A DNA stretch of 6,953 nucleotides, from the NCBI GenBank assembly GCA_031260845.1, contig JAISKR010000163.1, forward strand, positions 1-6,953. The letters are read 5' to 3'. Origin of the DNA: Bacteroidales bacterium (GTDB lineage: Bacteria > Bacteroidota > Bacteroidia > Bacteroidales > UBA4181). This document shows positions 1-6,842 of this stretch, in pieces (position 1 is the stretch's first letter; every line of letters begins with the position of its first letter). The notes under the pieces were generated by a model. The model had not been told where the DNA came from, ran no database searches, and saw only the letters and a list, made by a program, of their open reading frames with translations. The position numbers were made by a program, and so were the translations under genes.

Positions 1-237
1 AAGGAAGCCTACGCATTGGAGTATGGTCCGCTTTTAATGGCGGTTGTGGATGATTCCGTCAATAAAGGTTTGTTGAATATCCCGCTACTATCATCCGAAT
101 TGATTTCAAAGTTAAAACCAGTAGCCGGAAAACCGCTTCATTTTGCTTTCAGCAGCGAGGGTAAAACCTTTGAATATGCGCCTTATTATGCAATTGACGA
201 CGAAACGTTCACCTGTTATCCGTTTTTTAAATGAATC
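1..237 (+). CDS. 3' end of a probable glycoside hydrolase (GH127/DUF1680-like), partial
   Basis: The reading frame is open from the first base and ends at a TGA... stop (the AAA-TGA at 232-237), so this is the last 78 codons of a gene that begins outside the window. The visible tail contains ALEYGPLLMAV, then LKPVAGKPLHF, and ends with APYYAIDDETFTCYPFF. A 'GP' hydrophobic strand followed by a 'PL.F' strand and a final 'P(Y/F)Y.I.DE.FTC' strand matches my memory of the C-terminal beta-sandwich of DUF1680/GH127 proteins of Bacteroidetes, which are six-hairpin enzymes that include beta-L-arabinofuranosidases. The catalytic domain is not in the window, so neither substrate nor activity can be judged. 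The family call is by resemblance only. It shares no operon signal with asnS downstream, since a 130-base gap with its own promoter lies between them. Confidence 0.5.
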
Positions 238-314
238 GAACCTAAATTCAGACTCGCTCATCAAGTATTTTGTTTTTTTCATTTTGCAAATAAATTTTTT
301 TCTTTTTAGCACCA

Positions 315-332
315 AATATTTGAACAAATATT
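315..332. repeat. Perfect 8-bp inverted repeat at the asnS promoter, possible operator
   Basis: The arms AATATTTG (315-322) and CAAATATT (325-332) are exact reverse complements separated by AA. The repeat ends one base before the TACTTTTG promoter element, so a protein bound here would cover the region between the -33 and -7 elements. The size and symmetry fit a site for a dimeric regulator. The surrounding DNA is very AT-rich, however, so chance is a real alternative. No regulator is encoded beside it in the window. Confidence 0.4.
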
Positions 333-333
333 A

Positions 334-341
334 TACTTTTG
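334..341 (+). promoter_or_regulatory. Bacteroidetes-type -7 promoter element for asnS operon
   Basis: TACTTTTG matches the Bacteroidetes primary sigma factor -7 consensus TAnnTTTG exactly. It lies 28 bases before the asnS start, predicting transcription from about base 348 and a leader of roughly 22 bases. No good -33 TTG/TTTG sits at the usual distance. A TTTG at 319-322 is too close and a TTTTG at 282-286 is too far, so the upstream half is weak. No comparable element is seen in the short gaps before rpoN, rlmD or comEC, so this is the likely promoter for all four genes. Confidence 0.6.
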
Positions 342-369
342 TGGTTTGAAATTTTGTTAAACTAAAAAA

Positions 370-1767
370 ATGAAAGAACGCGAAAGGTTAAGAATCAATG
401 ATTTGTTGAAATCCACTGATTTGGTGGGAAGCGAGGTGGTGATAAAAGGATGGGTGCGTACCAAACGCGGCAATAAGAATGTGGCGTTTCTGGCAATCAA
501 CGACGGGTCTGTCATCCATAATTTGCAGGTAGTTGTCGAGGTGGCGCTGTTTGAAGAACTGTTGAAGCAAGTCACCACAGGCTCATGCGTGGCTGTCACC
601 GGCAAATTGGTGGAATCGAGCGGACAGGGGCAGAAAGTGGAAGTACAGGCTACGGACATTCTGCTGTACGGCGGCGCCGACCCTGAGAGTTATCCTTTGC
701 AGAAAAAAGGGCATACGCTGGAATTTCTTCGCGAAATAGCCCACCTTCGTCCGCGTACCAACACATTTGGCGCGGTGTTGAGGATACGGCACGCTATGGC
801 TTTCGCTATTCACAAGTATTTCAACGACCACGGATTCTATTACCTGCACACGCCCATCATCACCGGCTCTGACGCCGAGGGAGCAGGCGAAATGTTTCAT
901 GTCACCACTTTGGAATTGGACAATCTTCCTGTCACCGATAGCGGCGCTGTGGACTATACGCAGGATTTTTTCGGCAAGCCGGTAAACCTCACCGTGTCGG
1001 GACAGTTGGAAGGTGAGTTGGGCGCTATGGCTTTGGGCAAGATATACACCTTCGGTCCCACGTTTCGCGCCGAAAATTCCAATACGCCGCGCCATTTGTC
1101 GGAATTTTGGATGATTGAACCCGAAATGGCATTCTACGAAATAACCGATAATATGGATTTGGCAGAGGATTTTCTCAAATCACTGATTCGTTATGCGCTT
1201 GAAAACTGTACTGCCGATTTGGAATTTCTGGCAAGTATGTACGACAATGAATTGATAGAGCGTTTGCGCTTTGTGGTGGAAAATGATTTTGTGCGACTGC
1301 CTTACACCGAAGGCGTGAAAATTTTGGAACAGTCGGGTGCGAAATTTGAATTTCCGGTAAGTTGGGGTGTGGATTTGCAATCGGAACACGAACGTTATTT
1401 AGTGGAAAAGCATTTCAAAAAACCGGTGATTCTGACGGATTATCCGCGCGACATTAAAGCGTTCTACATGAAACAGAACGATGACGGGAAAACGGTACGC
1501 GCCATGGACGTACTTTTCCCAAAAACAGGTGAAATCATTGGCGGTTCGCAACGCGAAGAAGATTTCGGAAAGTTGAGGAAACGCATTGAAGAACTGCACA
1601 TTCCCGAAAAGGATATGTGGTGGTATCTTGACACTCGCCGATTCGGAAGTGCGCCGCACAGCGGATTCGGCTTGGGTCTCGAACGATTATTGCTTTTTGT
1701 GTCGGGAATGACCAACATTCGCGACGTGATACCTTTCCCGCGAACGCCAAAAAATGCTGAATTTTAA
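370..1767 (+). CDS. asnS: Asparaginyl-tRNA synthetase
   Basis: This class IIb aminoacyl-tRNA synthetase charges tRNA-Asn with asparagine using ATP in the cytoplasm. The 465-residue length is normal for bacterial AsnRS. An N-terminal OB-fold that binds the anticodon spans about residues 23-100 (begins [12 protein letters not shown]). The catalytic domain follows, with [16 protein letters not shown] at 161-176, motif 2 from FRAENS (232-237) through [14 protein letters not shown] (239-252), and motif 3 GFGLGLERL at 432-440 with the ATP-binding arginine R439. The ENSNT/RHLSEF form of motif 2 and the GSDAEGAGE loop favour AsnRS over AspRS, and the length also excludes the longer bacterial AspRS. 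The ATG follows an A-rich leader (ACTAAAAAA) with no Shine-Dalgarno, as is usual in Bacteroidetes. It is the first gene of the presumed operon, 21 bases before rpoN. The gene looks intact. Confidence 0.97.
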   Translation: MKERERLRINDLLKSTDLVGSEVVIKGWVRTKRGNKNVAFLAINDGSVIHNLQVVVEVALFEELLKQVTTGSCVAVTGKLVESSGQGQKVEVQATDILLYGGADPESYPLQKKGHTLEFLREIAHLRPRTNTFGAVLRIRHAMAFAIHKYFNDHGFYYLHTPIITGSDAEGAGEMFHVTTLELDNLPVTDSGAVDYTQDFFGKPVNLTVSGQLEGELGAMALGKIYTFGPTFRAENSNTPRHLSEFWMIEPEMAFYEITDNMDLAEDFLKSLIRYALENCTADLEFLASMYDNELIERLRFVVENDFVRLPYTEGVKILEQSGAKFEFPVSWGVDLQSEHERYLVEKHFKKPVILTDYPRDIKAFYMKQNDDGKTVRAMDVLFPKTGEIIGGSQREEDFGKLRKRIEELHIPEKDMWWYLDTRRFGSAPHSGFGLGLERLLLFVSGMTNIRDVIPFPRTPKNAEF

Positions 1768-1788
1768 AACATAAAAATATTACGCCTT

Positions 1789-3216
1789 ATGTTGAGTCAA
1801 CGCTTACAGCAAAAAATAATCCAAAAGTTGTCACCGCAACAGATACAGATGATTAAACTTTTGGAAATCCCTACCATGCAGTTGGAAGAACGCATCAAAG
1901 AAGAATTGGTGGAAAATCCTGCGCTGGAAGAAGGGCGTGAACATGAGGAAGGCGAAGAAAACCTGCCGCAGACGGATGACGACAACACCAAAGATTTGTC
2001 GATTGACGAATATCTGCGAGACGAAACGCCTCTCTACAAACTCAACGCCAAGAATTACAGTCAGGACATACAAAAGGCGGAAATTCCCTTTTCCGTAGGC
2101 GCCAGTTTCCACGACCAGTTGGTGTCGCAACTCGGGCTTCGCAATATTGACAAGCGCGAAAAGGCTTTGGCGGAATACCTCATCGGCAATATTGATGATG
2201 ACGGCTATTTGCGCCGTCCGTTGGAGTCTATTGCCGATGATATGGCTTTTTCGCTGGGCGTTGAAACAAATGACTCCGAATTGGAAAAGGCATTGAAGGT
2301 GATTCAGGAATTTGAACCGGCAGGCGTAGGAGCGCGAAATCTTCGCGAATGCCTGATTATTCAGGTTCGCCAGAAAGCGGAAACCCCCGAAATAGAGCGG
2401 GCAAGGAAAATTCTGGTGGATTATTTTGAAGAATTTACCCGAAAGCATTACGATAAAATCATGGCGCGTTTGGGCATCACCGAAGAAGAACTGAAAGACG
2501 CCGTTGCGGAAATACTCAGACTCAATCCCAAGCCGGGCGGTTCGTACCATTCCGACAAGGTGGCGGAGCATATTTTCCCCGATTTCATTCTCGACAGCAA
2601 CAATGGCGTGCTGACTTTGACGCTCAACTCGCGCAATGTGCCGGAATTGAAGGTGAGCCAGACCTACACCAATATGCTTTCCACATATAGTCAGGATAAG
2701 AAAAACAGAACCAAGCGCGAAGCCGTTTCTTTTGTGAAGCAAAAACTCGATTCTGCCAAATGGTTCATTGACGCTATCAAACAACGTCAAACCACCCTGA
2801 TGCAAACGATGGAAGCCATCATCCACCTGCAAAGGGAGTATTTTCTGAGCGGTGGCGATGAATCTTTGCTCAATCCCATGATTCTGAAAGATATTGCAGA
2901 CATTACCGGTTTGGACATATCAACGGTGTCGCGGGTAGCCAACAGCAAATATGTGCAAACGCCTTTCGGAATGTTTTCTTTAAAGTATTTTTTCTCGGAA
3001 GGTATGCAAACCGAGTCGGGCGAAGAGGTATCGACGCGGGAAATCAAGAAAATACTGCAAGACAACGTGGAATTAGAGTCGAAACGCAAACCGCTCACCG
3101 ACGACGAATTAGCGGCGATATTGCAGGATAAAGGCTACCAGATAGCACGCCGTACTGTCGCCAAATATCGCGAACAACTGAACATTCCGGTGGCGCGATT
3201 GAGAAAAGAATTGTAA
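1789..3216 (+). CDS. rpoN: RNA polymerase sigma-54 factor
   Basis: Sigma-54 directs RNA polymerase to -24/-12 promoters and needs an AAA+ enhancer-binding activator to open DNA. All family regions are visible in this 475-residue protein. Region I (about 1-48) is rich in Gln and Leu (QRLQQKIIQKLSPQQIQMIK) and is the part activators act on. Region II (about 49-80) is short and acidic (EEGEEN, TDDD). The core-binding domain follows, with the typical EPAGVGARNLRECL. The helix-turn-helix region is at about 365-388 (LKDIADITGLDISTVSRVAN), followed by TPFGMFSLKYFFSEG. The RpoN box ARRTVAKYRE at 453-462 is a perfect match to the family signature for -24 recognition. No promoter or Shine-Dalgarno is seen in the 21-base AT-rich gap after asnS, so it probably depends on read-through. 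No sigma-54 activator gene lies in the window. The gene looks intact and functional. Confidence 0.97.
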   Translation: MLSQRLQQKIIQKLSPQQIQMIKLLEIPTMQLEERIKEELVENPALEEGREHEEGEENLPQTDDDNTKDLSIDEYLRDETPLYKLNAKNYSQDIQKAEIPFSVGASFHDQLVSQLGLRNIDKREKALAEYLIGNIDDDGYLRRPLESIADDMAFSLGVETNDSELEKALKVIQEFEPAGVGARNLRECLIIQVRQKAETPEIERARKILVDYFEEFTRKHYDKIMARLGITEEELKDAVAEILRLNPKPGGSYHSDKVAEHIFPDFILDSNNGVLTLTLNSRNVPELKVSQTYTNMLSTYSQDKKNRTKREAVSFVKQKLDSAKWFIDAIKQRQTTLMQTMEAIIHLQREYFLSGGDESLLNPMILKDIADITGLDISTVSRVANSKYVQTPFGMFSLKYFFSEGMQTESGEEVSTREIKKILQDNVELESKRKPLTDDELAAILQDKGYQIARRTVAKYREQLNIPVARLRKEL

Positions 3217-3222
3217 ACCGGC

Positions 3223-3227
3223 GGGAG
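3223..3227 (+). promoter_or_regulatory. Shine-Dalgarno-like site before rlmD
   Basis: GGGAG lies in the 15-base gap between rpoN and the methyltransferase gene, four bases before the ATG at 3232. It supports that start. It contrasts with asnS and rpoN, which have A-rich or AT-rich leaders with no such site. Confidence 0.45.
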
Positions 3228-3231
3228 CAAA

Positions 3232-4641
3232 ATGTCCAGAAAAAACAAACCGCAAACAATTGTCGAAAATGTAACCATTGTGGATATTGCCGACGACGGC
3301 AGGGCAGTAGGGAAATCGGACGAATGGGTGATATTTGTGCCTCATGCCGTTCCGGGCGATGTGGTGGACATACGGATTTCCAAAAAACGTAAAAAATATG
3401 CGGAAGGTCTTGTCATTGGCATGAAAAGCCTTTCCGACCTGCGCACGGAGCCGGTTTGCCCCGAATTTACGCTGTGCGGAGGGTGCAAATGGCAGGATTT
3501 CAAATATGACCGACAACTTTTCTACAAACATAAAAATGTATCGGATTGCCTGATACGCATCGGCAAATTGGACGTCCCTGAGATTCCGCCCGTTTTGGCT
3601 TCCAACCCGACTTTATATTACCGCAACAAACTCGAATTTACCTTTTCGTGCAAGCGATGGCTCACCGACGAGGAAGTACAATCGGGCGGCGAAGTGGAAA
3701 ATCCCAATGCCCTTGGGTTTCACATTCCGGGAAAATTTGACAAAGTGCTGGACATACGCCATTGCAGCCTGCAACCCGACCCGTCCAATGCCATCCGCTT
3801 AGCCATCAAAGAATTTGCGTTGAGCGAAAAGATGCCCTTCTTTGATTTGCGCAGTCACGAAGGCTTTTTGCGCAATCTGATTATCCGTACCTCGTCCACA
3901 GGCGAAGTGATGGTGATAGTTTGCTTCTACCACGATGATGTTACCTATCGGGAACATCTGCTTAACTTTGCAGTAGAGCGTTTTCCCGAGATAAGTTCGC
4001 TGATGTACGTCATCAATCCCAAGGCAAACGACTCTTTTGCCGATTTGGACGCGCATCTGTACAGAGGAAAGCCCTTCATCACCGAAGAAATGGAAGGTTT
4101 GAAATTCAAAGTCGGTCCCAAGTCGTTTTACCAGACCAACTCAAAGCAGGCATACCAATTGTACAGGATAGCACGCGATTTTGCCGGACTGACGGGCGCG
4201 GAAACCGTGTATGACCTCTATACCGGCACGGGAACCATCGCCAATTTTGTTGCCGGACAGGCAAAAAAGGTGGTCGGCATTGAGTACGTAGCCGAAGCCA
4301 TCGAAGACGCCAAAGAAAATTCTGCACTGAACGGCATCGGCAACACCGCTTTTTTTGCAGGCGACATGAAAGATGTGCTCAACGCTGAATTTATCGAACA
4401 GCAGGGGCGTCCAGACGTCGTGATTCTCGACCCGCCAAGGGCAGGCGTTCATCCGAAGGTGATTGACGCCTTGTTGGCGGCTGCACCCCGCCGCATCGTC
4501 TATGTGAGTTGCAATCCGGCTTCGCAGGCAAGGGATATTTCGCTCATGCAGGAACACTATGCCGTCAAAGCCGTGCAGCCTGTGGATATGTTTCCGCACA
4601 CCCATCATGTGGAAAACATAGTGATGATGGAGAGGAGGTAA
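3232..4641 (+). CDS. rlmD: 23S rRNA (uracil-5-)-methyltransferase, RlmD/RumA type
   Basis: This SAM-dependent enzyme methylates carbon 5 of a uridine in RNA; the E. coli namesake modifies U1939 of 23S rRNA. The 469 residues show the full family layout. A TRAM RNA-binding domain lies at about 8-62. Four cysteines suited to a [4Fe-4S] cluster are C76, C82, C85 (CxxxxxCxxC) and C178 (DIRHC). The SAM-binding loop VYDLYTGTGT is at 326-335 and the DPPRAGVHP motif at 400-408. The catalytic nucleophile is C427 in YVSCNPA, and the general base is E461 in DMFPHTHHVE. The cluster and TRAM domain separate it from TrmA, the tRNA U54 enzyme. Which uridine it targets (RlmD, RlmC or a dual enzyme) cannot be settled from sequence alone. 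It starts 15 bases after rpoN, and its last codons carry the ribosome-binding site of comEC. It looks intact. Confidence 0.92.
   Translation: MSRKNKPQTIVENVTIVDIADDGRAVGKSDEWVIFVPHAVPGDVVDIRISKKRKKYAEGLVIGMKSLSDLRTEPVCPEFTLCGGCKWQDFKYDRQLFYKHKNVSDCLIRIGKLDVPEIPPVLASNPTLYYRNKLEFTFSCKRWLTDEEVQSGGEVENPNALGFHIPGKFDKVLDIRHCSLQPDPSNAIRLAIKEFALSEKMPFFDLRSHEGFLRNLIIRTSSTGEVMVIVCFYHDDVTYREHLLNFAVERFPEISSLMYVINPKANDSFADLDAHLYRGKPFITEEMEGLKFKVGPKSFYQTNSKQAYQLYRIARDFAGLTGAETVYDLYTGTGTIANFVAGQAKKVVGIEYVAEAIEDAKENSALNGIGNTAFFAGDMKDVLNAEFIEQQGRPDVVILDPPRAGVHPKVIDALLAAAPRRIVYVSCNPASQARDISLMQEHYAVKAVQPVDMFPHTHHVENIVMMERR
4633..4638 (+). promoter_or_regulatory. Strong Shine-Dalgarno for comEC inside the end of rlmD
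   Basis: AGGAGG sits four bases before the comEC ATG and is formed by the final Glu-Arg-Arg codons (GAG AGG AGG) of the methyltransferase gene, just before its TAA. It fixes the comEC start at 4643 and, with the one-base gap, suggests translational coupling: ribosomes finishing rlmD would re-initiate on comEC. A perfect Shine-Dalgarno is uncommon in Bacteroidetes. Confidence 0.65.
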
Positions 4642-4642
4642 G

Positions 4643-6745
4643 ATGAAAACATTCTTCCATCAGGCGCCTTTTGTCCGTTTTCTACTGCCTTTTTTGGCAG
4701 GGATATTGTTGGCTTTTTATGTTCCTGTTTCCGCAAAACCGTTAGTATGGCTGGCTTTTGTTCTGTTTGTGGCAGTCGGCGTATTGCTGTGGCAGCGAAA
4801 AAGATGGGGACGCCGCCGAGAGTGGCTGTTTGGCTTGGTTTCCGATTTGTTTTTGCTGACAAGCGGCGCCGCAACAGTAGCCGTGCACAGTTACACGCCC
4901 CAAACCCAAACGGAACAGGTCATCTTCACGGCAGTGATCGAAGAACCGCCCTTGGAACGCGAAAACAGCATAAAAATGACTGCTGTGGTCAACAGTTGCT
5001 TGCGGGACAGCAGTTGGCAAAAGGGCAGCGAAAAGGTCATCCTCTATATCCGCAAGGACAGCCTGTCCTTAGCGCTCAGGCAGGGCGACAAATTGATGAT
5101 GGACGCTGTGCTGAAACCGATTACCAATGCCGGCAACCCTTATGAATTAGACTATGCCGCCTATCTGTCGCGCCGGCATATCAGCAGAAGCGCCTTTGTG
5201 GAGGGCGGCAAATGGACATTGTTGCAGCATTACGCACAAAATCCGCTCGTGAATGTTTCCAACCGCATCCGTTATTTTCTGCTGGGTATTTACGAGGAAT
5301 CGGGGCTTACCGGCAACGAAATGGCAGTGGCTTCGGCGCTCACGTTGGGTTATCGGGCGTCAATGGACAACGATTTGTTATCCGCCTATTCCGCCTCGGG
5401 CGCCATGCATATCTTATCCGTTTCGGGACTGCACGTGGGCGTGTATTTTCTCATTCTCAACTTTCTGTTTGGAAAAATCACCTTTCTGCAACGGCATAAA
5501 ATATGGTGGGTGCTGATTATGTTGGGCTGTCTTTGGCTGTATGCCCTCATTACAGGAATGTCGCCTTCGGTATTGCGGGCTACCTTGATGTTTTCCATCA
5601 TTGTGGCAGGAATGGGACTTCGGCGTAGAGCCTATATTTACAACAGTATGGCGGCTTCGGCATTCCTGCTTTTGCTTGTCAATCCTGCAAATATTTTCGA
5701 CGTCAGTTTTCAACTTTCCTACATGGCGCTGTTGGCTATCGTATTTTTCTATCCGAAGTTTTACAATTTGCTGAATTTCAAAAACTCGCTTGCCGACAAC
5801 ATTTGGCAACTCACCTGCACTTCCATTGCGGCACAACTCGGCACTGCACCCATATCCCTCTACTATTTCCACCAGTTTCCCAATTATTTTCTGTTGACCA
5901 ATTTCATTGCCATTCCCTTGTCTTCGCTGGTTATCTATGGCGCCGTCATCCTGTTCGTTCTGTCGCCTGTTCCGGTACTGTTCAATTTGTGGGGACAACT
6001 GTTCGGCGTGGCTATCTATATCCTCAATTCCTTTATCTTTTTCATAGAAAAACTTCCCGGCAGCCTCATCAGTTCCATCCGGTTTGGCGGTTGGGAAAAC
6101 TGGCTCGCTTACGCTTTGATGATTCTCGTGTCCGTATGGCTGCTTACCCGCCGGAGCAAGTATCTCATTCTTACCCTCGTGGTGTGTTTGGCGTGGGTGA
6201 GCGGTTCGGTGTATTGCGACTACCGCGATGTATCGCAAAAGCATCTTTTCGTCTATAATTCGCAAGGCAATACTGTTATTCAAATGGTGAACGGACGGCA
6301 GGACATGGTGTGGCACCGAAGCCGTAATGAGGCTTTTCCGGTAAACAGCCTAACGCATAACGCCCGCGTTGCCATGCGCCTCGACCAAACGGTTTTTCGT
6401 CCCTTGGACAGCGTTTTTCTGCAACCGCCTGCTAATATCCCTTTCCCCGATATTCAGACTTCGGACAATTACCTCTGTTTTGCCGGAAAACGCATCCTCA
6501 TCTTCGACCGGCTTCATCCGCCAAGCAGCCTGATGAACGATGTGGAGGCAGACATTGTTATCATTACCCAGAACATAAGGGCAGACATGAACGACATTCT
6601 TCGCCGCTGCACGCCCGGCGTCATTATAGCGGATGCATCCAACACGCCCGACAAGGCAGCGCTATGGGAGGAAGAATGTAAACGGGCAGGCATCCCCTGC
6701 CATAATACCCAACGTAGCGGCGCGTTTGTAGCGGATATGAAATGA
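4643..6745 (+). CDS. comEC: ComEC/Rec2-family DNA uptake channel protein
   Basis: ComEC forms the inner-membrane channel that passes single-stranded DNA into the cytoplasm during natural transformation. The 700-residue protein begins with hydrophobic segments (about 10-50 and 57-78). A soluble DUF4131-type stretch follows (about 90-190, with FTAVIEEPPLEREN and the NPYELDYAAYLSRRHI element). The polytopic Competence domain comes next (about 220-523), carrying the hallmark SGAMHILSVSGLHVG around 253-266, LYALITGMSPSVLRA, and DVSFQLSYMALLAI. The C-terminal soluble part (about 524-700) is short. It has none of the HxHxDH zinc-binding motif of the metallo-beta-lactamase domain found in Bacillus-type ComEC, and ends VIIADASN...W...C...H...GAF, which I recall as usual in Bacteroidetes homologues. 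The start is set by the AGGAGG site one base downstream of rlmD. No other competence genes are in the window, so whether the organism is transformable is unknown. Confidence 0.92.
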   Translation: MKTFFHQAPFVRFLLPFLAGILLAFYVPVSAKPLVWLAFVLFVAVGVLLWQRKRWGRRREWLFGLVSDLFLLTSGAATVAVHSYTPQTQTEQVIFTAVIEEPPLERENSIKMTAVVNSCLRDSSWQKGSEKVILYIRKDSLSLALRQGDKLMMDAVLKPITNAGNPYELDYAAYLSRRHISRSAFVEGGKWTLLQHYAQNPLVNVSNRIRYFLLGIYEESGLTGNEMAVASALTLGYRASMDNDLLSAYSASGAMHILSVSGLHVGVYFLILNFLFGKITFLQRHKIWWVLIMLGCLWLYALITGMSPSVLRATLMFSIIVAGMGLRRRAYIYNSMAASAFLLLLVNPANIFDVSFQLSYMALLAIVFFYPKFYNLLNFKNSLADNIWQLTCTSIAAQLGTAPISLYYFHQFPNYFLLTNFIAIPLSSLVIYGAVILFVLSPVPVLFNLWGQLFGVAIYILNSFIFFIEKLPGSLISSIRFGGWENWLAYALMILVSVWLLTRRSKYLILTLVVCLAWVSGSVYCDYRDVSQKHLFVYNSQGNTVIQMVNGRQDMVWHRSRNEAFPVNSLTHNARVAMRLDQTVFRPLDSVFLQPPANIPFPDIQTSDNYLCFAGKRILIFDRLHPPSSLMNDVEADIVIITQNIRADMNDILRRCTPGVIIADASNTPDKAALWEEECKRAGIPCHNTQRSGAFVADMK

Positions 6746-6763
6746 ATAAATGGCGACGATGTG

Positions 6764-6782
6764 TAATAATTTTTTATTATTA
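6764..6782. repeat. AT-only inverted repeat after comEC, possible weak terminator
   Basis: The arms TAATAAT (6764-6770) and ATTATTA (6776-6782) are exact reverse complements around a TTTTT loop, 19 bases after the comEC stop. A hairpin of seven A-T pairs with no G-C and no trailing T run would be unstable, so this is not a standard intrinsic terminator. It marks the end of the operon and lies just upstream of the next promoter element. It may also serve as an AT-rich upstream region of that promoter, or be chance in AT-rich DNA. Confidence 0.3.
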
Positions 6783-6795
6783 AGAGATTTCTCCT

Positions 6796-6803
6796 TATCT
6801 TTG
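6796..6803 (+). promoter_or_regulatory. Bacteroidetes-type -7 promoter element for the downstream gene
   Basis: TATCTTTG matches the TAnnTTTG consensus exactly. It lies 39 bases before the GTG of the next gene, predicting a transcript start near 6810 and a leader of about 33 AT-rich bases. No clear -33 TTG is present. The region at that distance is a T run (6770-6775). The element separates the downstream gene from the asnS-comEC operon. Confidence 0.55.
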
Positions 6804-6842
6804 TCGCTTTGATTTTATTTATTATATATATCATACATACGG

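Noticed and set aside
228..260. Possible minus-strand tRNA, because GGTTCGATTC resembles a T-arm
   Set aside because: The flanking bases do not form a five-base-pair T-stem, no acceptor or anticodon stem is found, and half of it lies in the end of the upstream coding region.
238..300. Rho-independent terminator after the first gene, suggested by T runs at 268-279 and 295-305
   Set aside because: No GC-containing hairpin precedes either T run, so there is no intrinsic terminator I can support.
1768..1788. Separate promoter for rpoN in the AT-rich gap after asnS
   Set aside because: The 21 bases contain no TAnnTTTG or TTG element, and the gap is too short for a full promoter plus leader.
1831..2832. 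Long minus-strand open frame of 333 codons opposite rpoN
   Set aside because: It lies wholly inside a clear sigma-54 gene. Its translation is rich in His, Phe, Arg and Gln with no recognisable motif, as expected for the complement of a coding sequence.
4747..5145. Plus-strand open frame of 132 codons within comEC in another frame
   Set aside because: It is an out-of-frame shadow of the comEC coding sequence with low-complexity Arg/Gln-rich content and no ribosome-binding site.
5414..6316. Long minus-strand open frame of 300 codons opposite comEC
   Set aside because: It overlaps the membrane domain of ComEC. Its product is unusually rich in Gln, His, Asn and Lys, the mirror of hydrophobic codons on the other strand, with no family signature or promoter.
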